A stretch of 64,000 nt of DNA. It comes from Desulfogranum japonicum DSM 18378 (GTDB lineage: Bacteria > Desulfobacterota > Desulfobulbia > Desulfobulbales > Desulfobulbaceae). Of the stretch, positions 35,439 to 43,305 are shown one piece after another. The first letter of the stretch is position 1. Each line of letters starts with the position of its first letter. Location: positions 388,847-452,846 of the forward strand of contig NZ_AUCV01000001.1 in the NCBI RefSeq assembly GCF_000429945.1. Reading direction: 5' to 3'. The translations under genes were made by a program, and so were the position numbers. The notes beneath the pieces are model-generated. The model saw only the letters and a program-made list of their open reading frames with translations. It was not told the DNA's origin and did no database searches.

Positions 35439-36620
35439 TTACAGTGCTGCTTTGTAAATTGCAGCTACGTCCATATCTTTAGGTGTACGAGGATTGGTCA
35501 GACCACAAGCGTCTTTCTGAGCATTGGCGGTCATGGTGTCGATGTCTTCTGCTTTGACTTCTTTACCATAACGTTTTCCAAGCTCGATCAGACCAGCAGG
35601 GATACCGATGTCTTTAGACAGGTTCTGAATAGCGGTCAAGGCCAGTTCAGCAGCGTCACGGGTGGAAAGTCCCTCTGTGTTCTCGCCCATGAGCTGAGCG
35701 ATTTTCGCGAAACGATCCATTTTTGCGATCAGGTTGAAACGCTCTACGTGTGGCAACAGGATGGCATTACACTCTCCGTGTGGCAGGTCGTAAAAGCCGC
35801 CAAGCTGATGCGCCATTGCGTGTACGTGGCCAAGGCTTGCATTGTTGAATGCCATACCAGCAAGGTACTGAGCGTAGCACATGCCTTCACGGGCAACGAT
35901 ATCTTGTCCATTGGCAACTGCTGGGCGCAGGTGTGTTGCGATGAGTTCGATGGCTTTCTCTGCAGCAGAGTCGGTCATTGGGGTAGCAATTGTGGAAACA
36001 TACGCTTCTACAGCGTGGGTCAGTGCGTCCATACCGGTTGCAGCTGTCAGTGCAGGAGGCATTCCCATCATCAGCAGTGGATCGTCCAGGGCAACGCCAG
36101 GAGTAACGCGCCAGTCAACGATAGCCATTTTAACTTTACGGCTGGTGTCGGTGATGATGCAGAAGCGTGTCATCTCTGAAGCTGTACCAGCAGTGGTGTT
36201 TACTGCAACATAAGGAGGCATTGGCTTGGTGGATTGATCAACGCCTTCAAAGTCATGAATTTTGCCACCATTGGCAACAACCAGTCCGATACCTTTACCA
36301 CAGTCATGGGAGCTACCACCACCGAGGGTGATCAAGCTGTCACAACCTTCAGCTTTATAGATATCAACGCCGTCATGCACGTTTTTGTCGGTTGGGTTAG
36401 GAATTGTCTCGTCATAGACGACACAAGGCATGCCTGCTGCTTCAAGCAGATCAGTGATCTGTTTGGTAATTCCAGCACCGGTGATACCTTTGTCGGTTAC
36501 AACCAAAGGCTTGCTTCCACCAAGAGCTTTGATTTTGCCTGGGATTTCTTTTGCTGCTCCAATGCCGATCAGGGTAACGCTGGGAATAAAGTAACCGTAT
36601 ACTTCTTCACGTACTGCCAT
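35439..36620 (-). CDS. Iron-containing alcohol dehydrogenase, copy 2
   Basis: The tandem twin of the gene at 33381-34562, same length, with conserved NAD(P) loop GGGSSHDCGKG and metal ligands DALTHAVEAY, HAMAHQLGG and LPHGECN. Most replacements are conservative and lie outside those sites. The sigma-54 promoter is the better of the two and is a perfect consensus. Two independent transcription units of the same enzyme suggest dosage or differential control rather than different chemistry. The substrate is probably ethanol or a similar primary alcohol, inferred from the family and the neighbouring aldehyde oxidoreductases. Confidence 0.93.
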   Translation of the reverse strand: MAVREEVYGYFIPSVTLIGIGAAKEIPGKIKALGGSKPLVVTDKGITGAGITKQITDLLEAAGMPCVVYDETIPNPTDKNVHDGVDIYKAEGCDSLITLGGGSSHDCGKGIGLVVANGGKIHDFEGVDQSTKPMPPYVAVNTTAGTASEMTRFCIITDTSRKVKMAIVDWRVTPGVALDDPLLMMGMPPALTAATGMDALTHAVEAYVSTIATPMTDSAAEKAIELIATHLRPAVANGQDIVAREGMCYAQYLAGMAFNNASLGHVHAMAHQLGGFYDLPHGECNAILLPHVERFNLIAKMDRFAKIAQLMGENTEGLSTRDAAELALTAIQNLSKDIGIPAGLIELGKRYGKEVKAEDIDTMTANAQKDACGLTNPRTPKDMDVAAIYKAAL

Positions 36621-36698
36621 AATTAAACCATCCTCTCTATTATTAGATTTAATAAGTGGTTTTCCCTTACTTCTTTGGATCCAAAAACACCCTTATAT

Positions 36699-36714
36699 AG
36701 CAATGGCCGTGCCA
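36699..36714 (-). promoter_or_regulatory. Sigma-54 promoter of alcohol dehydrogenase 2
   Basis: Minus-strand TGGCACGGCCATTGCT is a perfect TGGCAC-N5-TTGCT promoter, 80 bp upstream of the start codon. Confidence 0.8.
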
Positions 36715-36871
36715 TGTTTGTAAATTGTGCAAATACAGTCAGTTAAAAGAAGTGCTCCGTTGGCTTTGAAGTCAAACTGACCTAATGGCATAACTATTTC
36801 AGGAACATAGCCACCGGGATTACGCAGGCTCGTGCTCTGAATCCCTCTTGTAGCGTGATAAAATGGGTATG

Positions 36872-36887
36872 GGTCTAATTGACACGG
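36872..36887. promoter_or_regulatory. Candidate enhancer-binding site upstream of adh2
   Basis: GGTCTAATTGACACGG joins two elements that occur separately upstream of adh1 (GGTCTAATTGA at 34806-34816 and TGACACG at 34832-34838). The distances to the -24 element are similar: 151 and 177 bp in adh1, 158 and 166 bp here. Confidence 0.45.
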
Positions 36888-37806
36888 CTTTGATCCTCCA
36901 TGGGACTAATTTAGCTAACAGGTCTATGTAATAGTCCACCCTGTGGATTGTGTGGTATGGGTGTTGTGGGTTGGCAGTATGGTGGCGGCAGGTTGCTGGG
37001 AAAATTATGTAATAACAAGGATGTTATGAATTGCCGATTTCCCGTTGCTGTGAGACAGGGTCTTTCGGCTGCTTCTGTTCTGGAGTCTGTAATAGCTGGT
37101 GTGTTTTTTTCTGGGTGGACGTCAGCCTTCCCTGTATGTCGTGTGGATCGGCAGTGCGAGGTGGTGAAAGGGTGCGCTTGGGGTTGGGGGACTGTAGCAC
37201 AAAGAGAGGCTAATCTTTTGTATTTATATATTTTGTTATCAATTGTCCGGTTATGGAATGGCAAAGGTACAGTTGGTGGCAGGAGCTGTTATATTGGTAT
37301 GGTCTTTGGTTGGGTTAATTTTTCTATTGGTATAAAAAATGGCTGGGGCTTTATCTGGCTTTCCTCTCCTTTCTGCACTGGGAGAAAAGTGGATGTGTCC
37401 CGGTTATGTTTTTCTGATTTTTTACCTGTGGTTATGATTGCACATACTACAATTTCGCTTTTTCAAATTGGGCTATGCTGGGTTGCCGAGACCTGCTACA
37501 CGTCTTATCACAGACATATACCTGATAGCGGAACCTGCACTTCTTCCGAGAATACAATGTTGAGCATAACGCAAATATTTGCAGGGAGACGACGAAACTG
37601 CGAAAAGGTTATTTCAGAACAGGTCCAAACGAATCGTGACAGCTCTGCAAAGGCAGCAATACCGCTTGGCTATTAACAGAATAATGGTTATGACTAATGG
37701 GACTAGTACATATATTAGGTGATTATTGAATCAGCTGTAATGCCCTGCGCCCAGAAGAGTCAGGTATCTTGTGCATATCCTGGCAACGCAATAATGAGGA
37801 GTTACC

Positions 37807-39021
37807 ATGCCGTCTGTTATTCATCCTGAAATAAAAGTTGCCGAAATTGTGCAGCGTTATCCGGAAACCCGTTCTGTTTTTATAAGCCATGGCCTCGGTG
37901 CTCTGGTCAGTGAAGACGGTATGCGTGTTTTGTCACCATTTCTTCCCTTGTCTACAGCACTGCGCAGTCGACTGATCAGTCAAGATACATTTATAGATCT
38001 TCTTCACCAGGCTATTGTTCCTGAAGAACATGTGGAATCCCCAGGTTTGGAGAGTTACGATAAGCAGGGAGAGTTGAGTTTGCTGGCATTGATGCCCTGT
38101 GGTTTGAAAATGGGGTTTGGTCGTGCTTTAACAGGATTCCTGGAAGAGTTGGAGCAGAATCAGGGAATGGCTGTTTCCTATGCCGTGGAAGGTAATGTGA
38201 ATCAGGAGCTTTCATATTATTCCTTTGTCAACACCATTAATGAGGTGAGTGAATTACCCGACATCATCGTTTCAGCCGACTTTAATTCATTTTTTGGCAA
38301 CAGGTTTTACAAGCGATTTGTCGAAACCGGCCTGTTTACCGGCTACGGTTCGGTGGATCCTACCGAGGCGTATACTAATGCCGGGATCATAGACCCCTTG
38401 GGGCATTATCATGTCATGGGCATAAATCCACTGGTGATGGTGGCAAATCTTGACCAGATTGGTGAGAGGCAATTGCCACAGACATGGCAGGATCTACTCA
38501 GCTCTCAGTGGAAACGAAGTGTCACGTTGAGAGGTGGCAATGGATTTTTTTGCCATGCCGTTTTGTTGCCGACCTATCAACAGTATGGTGATGACGGGCT
38601 TCGCGCATTGTCTGCCAATGTGTTTCAGGGCCTGCACCCTTCCCAAATGGTAAAGCAGATCGACGCCAATGGGCCTGGAGCGATATATGTAATGCCTGAA
38701 TTTTTTGCACACAGGGTCAAGCACCAAGAGCGTGTTAAAATTATCTGGCCTGAGGACGGGGCCCTGGCAAGTCCGGTAACTCTACAGACAAAGGCAGACC
38801 GTATTGATGAGCTTCGTCCGGTGCTTGATTATCTTACCGGTCCTGAATTGGCACAATCCCTTGTCGGAGCCCGTTTTCCCGTTCCCCATAAAAGCGTTCA
38901 GGCTGAAGTACAGAATAAACCTCTGTACTGGCTTGGGTGGGACTATCTGCGCAACCATGATCTTCTTGCCTTAAATGAGGAGATTGATCGTGTCTTTATG
39001 CCGGGTGTACAAATCGTATGA
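37807..39021 (+). CDS. Cytosolic ABC-type substrate-binding protein with an N-terminal DUF1858-like domain
   Basis: 404 residues with no signal peptide or lipobox. Residues 1-75 form a DUF1858-like helical domain (HPEIKVAEIVQRYPETRSVFI). From about residue 90 the protein resembles ferric-type periplasmic binding proteins (LSLLALMPCGLKMGF, LPDIIVSADFNSFF, GINPLVMVANL, LPQTWQDLLSSQWK). A binding protein that stays in the cytoplasm is unusual. A GAGGAG ribosome-binding site precedes the ATG. It overlaps the GTPase gene by 4 bp and is the first of a three-gene unit that lacks a permease. The ligand is unknown. Confidence 0.75.
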   Translation: MPSVIHPEIKVAEIVQRYPETRSVFISHGLGALVSEDGMRVLSPFLPLSTALRSRLISQDTFIDLLHQAIVPEEHVESPGLESYDKQGELSLLALMPCGLKMGFGRALTGFLEELEQNQGMAVSYAVEGNVNQELSYYSFVNTINEVSELPDIIVSADFNSFFGNRFYKRFVETGLFTGYGSVDPTEAYTNAGIIDPLGHYHVMGINPLVMVANLDQIGERQLPQTWQDLLSSQWKRSVTLRGGNGFFCHAVLLPTYQQYGDDGLRALSANVFQGLHPSQMVKQIDANGPGAIYVMPEFFAHRVKHQERVKIIWPEDGALASPVTLQTKADRIDELRPVLDYLTGPELAQSLVGARFPVPHKSVQAEVQNKPLYWLGWDYLRNHDLLALNEEIDRVFMPGVQIV

Positions 39022-39719
39022 GTAAAGGGCTGTTTCGTTTTATTACGGTTGCGGGCCCGCCTTCATGCGGCAAGACTTCGGTTATTTTACGCACCATTGA
39101 GCCTTTGATTGCCCAGGGCTACAAGGTTGGGGTAGTCAAGTTTGACTGTCTCACCAGCGAGGATCATGTGCGCTATCAGCAGGCAGGAGTCACTGTGAAA
39201 AAAGGTCTTGCCGGCAGCCTCTGCCCAGATCATTTTTTTATCGCCAATATTGAGCAGGCTGTGCAATGGGGGAAAAAAAAGGGGTTTGATCTGTTGATAA
39301 GTGAAAGTGCCGGGCTTTGCAATCGTTGTTCTCCCCACATCAGAAATGTGATGGCTGTCTGTGTCATAGACCATTTGAGTGGAGTACACACCCCCAGAAA
39401 GATCGGGCCGATGTTGAAAACTGCAGATGTGGTGGTACTGACCAAAGGAGATATTGTTTCCCAGGCAGAGCGTGAAGTTTTTGCTTTTCGTGTCCGACAG
39501 GTAAATTCCAGGGCTGCAGTACTTCCGGTTAACGGGCTTACCGGTCAGGGAAATCTGCTTCTGCAGCAGCATTTTCAGCAGGCGCCCCAAGTTGATAGTC
39601 TTGAAGGGCGGAAATTGCGGTTCACCATGCCGGCAGCACTGTGCTCTTACTGCCTTGGAGAAACCCAAATTGGAGAAGATTGCCAGATCGGCAATGTGAA
39701 AACCATGGATTTTTCATGA
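39018..39719 (+). CDS. HypB/UreG-like GTP-binding protein
   Basis: A SIMIBI-class GTPase of 233 aa. The P-loop GPPSCGKTS is at residues 13-21, a HypB-like switch reads SESAGLCNRC, and VVLTKGD gives the base-specificity motif (TKxD). HypB, UreG and CooC use GTP or ATP hydrolysis to load metal into enzymes. Two features support metal work: the NRCSPH cysteine in the switch and a C-terminal CSYC plus EDC cluster. Overlaps on both sides (ATGA junctions) couple it to the binding protein and the ABC ATPase. The target enzyme and metal are unknown. Confidence 0.75.
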   Translation: MSKGLFRFITVAGPPSCGKTSVILRTIEPLIAQGYKVGVVKFDCLTSEDHVRYQQAGVTVKKGLAGSLCPDHFFIANIEQAVQWGKKKGFDLLISESAGLCNRCSPHIRNVMAVCVIDHLSGVHTPRKIGPMLKTADVVVLTKGDIVSQAEREVFAFRVRQVNSRAAVLPVNGLTGQGNLLLQQHFQQAPQVDSLEGRKLRFTMPAALCSYCLGETQIGEDCQIGNVKTMDFS

Positions 39720-40735
39720 ATTTTGAAGAACTGCTTCAGCGTCCTTTGAGAGAGGTCCTGCAAACATATCCCTACCTGCGCGATTTTTTTGCAGCGCTGG
39801 CTATTTCACTACCGAACAGTACAATTGGTTTCGGTGAATTTTTGGCAGGGCAGGATACCGCAAAATTAGAGGAATTCTCACTGGGGCAGGAAGAATTACG
39901 CAAGCAGTGTGCAGAATTCATAAACCAGATGGAACTGTTCAAAGTTCAGGGGGACCAGAGAATCCGGGAGATTACCGTTAAAGCCGGATATGATAAGAAC
40001 GGGCAGGCTGAGAAACAGGATCTGATTTTACGTACCGGGGAGGTCGTGTGTGTCGTCGGTCCAACCGGTTCGGGGAAGAGTCGTCTACTGGCTGATATTG
40101 AATGCCTTGCCCAGGCCGACACTCCATCTGGACGTAGTGTTCTGCTCGATGGCCAGGCTCCTGATCAACGCCAGCGATTGTCCGGAGAACAACAGCTTGT
40201 GGCACAACTCTCCCAAAACATGAATTTTGTTATGGATCTTTCTGTGGAAGAGTTTATCACCATGCACGCAGAAAGTCGTCTGGTCGTTGACATTGAACAT
40301 ACAGTGGAGCAGGTGTATACCACTGCTGTGAGCCTTGCAGGTGAGTCTTTTTCAAGGCAGACCCCTGTAACCGCTTTGTCAGGGGGGCAGTCACGGGCGC
40401 TTATGATTGCAGATGTAGCTTGTCTCAGTCGTTCACCCATTGTTCTGATTGATGAAATTGAAAATGCCGGGGTTGATCGCAGACAGGCTTTACAGATACT
40501 GGTGCAGGAGGAAAAAATCGTTCTTATCGCTACCCATGATCCTCTGCTTGCCCTCTCCGGAGATCGTCGGCTGGTTATTCGTAACGGCGGCGTCGCCAGC
40601 ATTATTGAAACCAGCGAAGAAGAACGCCAGGGCCTGTTGCAGCTGGCTGAATTGGACCATCGCTTGAACAGACTCAGGGAGCAGGTCCGCGCAGGTGAGC
40701 GCCTGGACTTTGACTTGCAGCAGTTTTTCCAATAA
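39716..40735 (+). CDS. ABC ATPase without a permease, N-terminal DUF1858-like domain
   Basis: 339 residues from the ATG that overlaps the GTPase stop. Residues 1-60 resemble the N-terminal domain of the partner binding protein (PLREVLQTYPYLRDFFAAL). Residues about 85-310 are an ABC ATPase: Walker A GPTGSGKS at 115-122, signature ALSGGQSRAL, Walker B IVLIDEIENAG and the switch histidine in ATHD. The ATPase lacks any membrane segment, and no permease gene lies nearby. It may act on the partner protein rather than drive transport. Confidence 0.78.
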   Translation: MNFEELLQRPLREVLQTYPYLRDFFAALAISLPNSTIGFGEFLAGQDTAKLEEFSLGQEELRKQCAEFINQMELFKVQGDQRIREITVKAGYDKNGQAEKQDLILRTGEVVCVVGPTGSGKSRLLADIECLAQADTPSGRSVLLDGQAPDQRQRLSGEQQLVAQLSQNMNFVMDLSVEEFITMHAESRLVVDIEHTVEQVYTTAVSLAGESFSRQTPVTALSGGQSRALMIADVACLSRSPIVLIDEIENAGVDRRQALQILVQEEKIVLIATHDPLLALSGDRRLVIRNGGVASIIETSEEERQGLLQLAELDHRLNRLREQVRAGERLDFDLQQFFQ

Positions 40736-40964
40736 CACCACCATTCACCCCGTATCTTGTTTCCTCCTTTTTATCTGCACTGCTTTTATAAATATCTCCA
40801 CTTCTGATACAATGGAGAGAAATACCCCTTCTATGAGGTAACCGTTCACCAACTTAAAATAATGTTGGCTGCTCCCCTTGTTGCAAGCGGCTATCAGTGC
40901 GTCATGTGTGCACAGATTTGCCGGTGAACGATTACGGTCTAATCAATCCACTATGGAGGTAGAT

Positions 40965-42119
40965 ATGGCCGGTGCTCCACGTATGGTTACAACTCCCCAT
41001 CGGAAAATCCCCATGGATATTCCAGAGGGAATAGCTCCCACTGAATTTTTTAACAGTCCCTGTAATCTGCGCCATCTAACCCGTGAAAATGGTCTGCTGC
41101 GCACCAAGGAAGGTTTTTTGCTGTATCGTAAGGCTATTGGTCATTCCAACCTTTTTGATACATCCATTATTTTTGACACTTCACATAAAGTATTGGATCC
41201 AATGGGGCGTCCTGTTCGCCGAGACCAGCTGACCAGGGAGGAAAGTATCGTTTTCAGCCGCATGACAAAGGTTGTCACCCACTATATGCTGGAAAAATAC
41301 CCGGATCCCGGTGAACATCTCGTGTTTTGTGGTGAAGCCAGCCTGGATGCCACCTGGCCGCTCAATAAACCAGGCGTTCCAAGTATTCGCATGATGCACA
41401 ATCATTTCATGGTATTTGAAAAGGCAATGCTGGAGGCAGCGCCCGAGGCTGATGCAGACAATCCAAACCTGACAGATAGTGGCCAGAACGGTCTTTTCCT
41501 GCAGTATCTGCGGGATGTTTATCTGCGATTTTTTGATGTGCTGCGTTTACAGGTGCTTAAACCGCTGCCTCCCGACGATGGGTGTTTGCGAATAACCGGG
41601 TATCCCCAGGGCTTGCCAAGCTGGGAAGTGGTGGGAGGGGAGAAAACGCTGGATAAAGGACAGTTCTGGAAAGAGTATGATCTGGTTCTTGCCGGTTTCC
41701 TTGATTTCTACAGGGCCTTTTTTGCACTCGTGGCAGCAGAAGATGCAAGAATTCCAAAGGACGCAGCGTATCCTGATCAAATTGAGGATATTTTGCTGTA
41801 TAGTGATCAGTTTCATCAGGCAGCTCGGATGCTGCGTTTACGAGTGATGGAGGATCCAATGTTTGCCAATGAAATTCGTTGGCAACCTGCATATAAGCAG
41901 TTGTTGTATCGTGATGATACTGGCCGGCTCATTGTGACTATTAGTCAAAATTCTGTGGGGAACGCTATTACGGAACTGTTGGGTATTGTGGTGAAACGAA
42001 TAGCCGACGAAGATGCATATGCCAAGGCGGAGCCACATTTGCTCAAGCAATTGTTGGAACTGCGAGGACGCCTGGTTATGTATAATCTGGGTACACCAAT
42101 TTCTACGGCATTATGGTAG
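40965..42119 (+). CDS. Uncharacterised protein downstream of the PBP/GTPase/ABC trio
   Basis: 384 residues from the ATG at 40965, which has a GGAGGT ribosome-binding site; an earlier start at 40878 is less likely. I do not recognise the family. It has no signal peptide or clear membrane helix. Notable features are a long N-terminal region with FDTSIIFDTSHKVLDP, a MMHNHFMVFEKA histidine cluster that faintly resembles HIT-type motifs, and an acidic AAPEADADNPNLTDSG linker. The C-terminal part is helical (LLKQLLELRGRLVMYNLG). It follows the trio on the same strand after 229 bp, so shared function is possible but not shown. Confidence 0.7.
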   Translation: MAGAPRMVTTPHRKIPMDIPEGIAPTEFFNSPCNLRHLTRENGLLRTKEGFLLYRKAIGHSNLFDTSIIFDTSHKVLDPMGRPVRRDQLTREESIVFSRMTKVVTHYMLEKYPDPGEHLVFCGEASLDATWPLNKPGVPSIRMMHNHFMVFEKAMLEAAPEADADNPNLTDSGQNGLFLQYLRDVYLRFFDVLRLQVLKPLPPDDGCLRITGYPQGLPSWEVVGGEKTLDKGQFWKEYDLVLAGFLDFYRAFFALVAAEDARIPKDAAYPDQIEDILLYSDQFHQAARMLRLRVMEDPMFANEIRWQPAYKQLLYRDDTGRLIVTISQNSVGNAITELLGIVVKRIADEDAYAKAEPHLLKQLLELRGRLVMYNLGTPISTALW

Positions 42120-42519
42120 GCACCTGGTTGGTAAGCAAAGAAAGTTATTGGCAAGAGAGATCTGGTCATATTCCCGAAGGCGTATCAGATAATCTCCTGG
42201 CAGGGTTGTTAAAAAACTAAAAATGATCGATACGGCCTGCCACATGTAGTGCTGATCTTAAGGCGTGTAGCATGCGGCAAGTTGTGTCAAAAATGTCTTT
42301 TTCAACAGGCTGCTGGCCCAAATTTTTATAAAGGAGCCTTTTTTGCGAGCATACTGTGTTTTGAGATGTTTCTTGTGCATGAAGTTACCCTTGAATGGGC
42401 AATCTCACTACCCAACCGGGTATGTCCGCGAGCGGGTAGTGGTATGTCGCTGTCAGTCTGATATTCCTGAAAATGTGAACGTCACCAGGCGAGTATCTGG
42501 CTCATTATTGCCAATTATC
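42120..42519. other. Intergenic region between the orphan protein and the DUF4405-like gene
   Basis: No gene was found on either strand. There are short T-rich tracts and a TATCGATGATATCGATA near-palindrome around 42522-42538 at its right end, next to the stop of the minus-strand gene. Confidence 0.35.
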
Positions 42520-42867
42520 CTATCGATGATATCGATACCCATAGTCCATTGAACTATTACCTTGTCTCCCATATCTCTGCCCATGACTGTTCAAAGGGAT
42601 CAGCGAACTGAGCACGACGGTGGCTAATACCGCAGCAATGATCCCTGCTGCCGCTTTACTGTTTTTCATATAGGCTGTGAAGGGACGCCAGTTGAGCGTG
42701 AGATGCACAACTCCTGCAGTAACGAACAATAACCCGCCCCATTGGTGAATTTGGTTCATTCCTGGAGTCTTCAGGTGTAAGAGTAAAAGAACTCCTGTGA
42801 TGGAGGTGGCAGCAAAGGTTGTTGCCGTGAAAGGGCTGAGCCATTGTTTGTGGGAAGGGTTTATCAT
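42520..42867 (-). CDS. DUF4405-like small membrane protein
   Basis: A 115-aa protein with three hydrophobic segments: residues about 10-32 (SPFTATTFAATSITGVLLLL), 42-60 (WGGLLFVTAGVVHLTLNW) and 73-92. The sequence HLKTPGMNQIHQWGG, with its two histidines, and VHLTLNWRPF match the DUF4405/cytochrome b561-like pattern, so heme binding is plausible. The ATG at 42867 follows a GGAG ribosome-binding site and is preferred over a 45-residue extension. It stands alone on the minus strand. Confidence 0.75.
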   Translation of the reverse strand: MINPSHKQWLSPFTATTFAATSITGVLLLLHLKTPGMNQIHQWGGLLFVTAGVVHLTLNWRPFTAYMKNSKAAAGIIAAVLATVVLSSLIPLNSHGQRYGRQGNSSMDYGYRYHR

Positions 42868-43305
42868 TCGAAATCTCCATATCTGGTTGAAGGGTGTGAG
42901 TGGCAGCAGGTAGCGGCTGTAGCATTGTATGTATTGTTTAGTCTGGATGCTGACGTGTTCTATGCATAGTGCAGGCCACTTGGGATGAATAATACTATTC
43001 ACAGGTTCAAAGCGAGCCCGGATTTTTTCATTCTTTTCTTAATGGCTGTCATCATTACTTGCTCTAACCTTGAGATTATTTTCAGCGCAATGACGACACG
43101 CATTCCAGATTCATTGCCCTTTACTGTACTCTTCTAATTTTCATGAAATAAGGAAAAAATGTGCAAATATTTTAAGAGGTAATCTCTTGCTGCGTTTATG
43201 AGCACGCCTCGAAATTATACCAAAGGGTACATCGTGAGATGTACATGTTCTCTGAAGGGGAGGTGTTGGAGGAATCTCACAAATCACAGAGGGAATTGAA
43301 AAGAG
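42868..43305. other. Intergenic region between the DUF4405-like gene and emrB
   Basis: No gene found. A small perfect hairpin, GTACATC-GTGA-GATGTAC (43227-43244), lies downstream of the emrB stop and may mark the 3' end of that operon, though no T-run follows. Confidence 0.35.

Larger units (their letters stand above)
36621..37806. other. 1.2-kb region with adh2 control elements and no clear gene
   Basis: The right side of the adh2 promoter contains an inverted GTCAGTT/AACTGAC pair (about 36739-36780) and GGTCTAATTGACACG at 36872-36886. The rest is G/T-rich and unusually low in recognisable features. A 242-codon open frame on the plus strand (36948-37676) starts with TTG, has no ribosome-binding site and gives an odd Cys/Trp/Gly-rich translation, so I do not call it a gene. 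A 16-base sequence at about 37560-37575 recurs near 50317. Confidence 0.4.

Noticed and set aside
36948..37676. 242-codon plus-strand open frame between alcohol dehydrogenase 2 and the binding protein gene
   Set aside because: Starts at TTG with no ribosome-binding site. The translation is rich in Cys, Trp and Gly without motifs. The region is G/T-rich, so stop codons are rare by composition.
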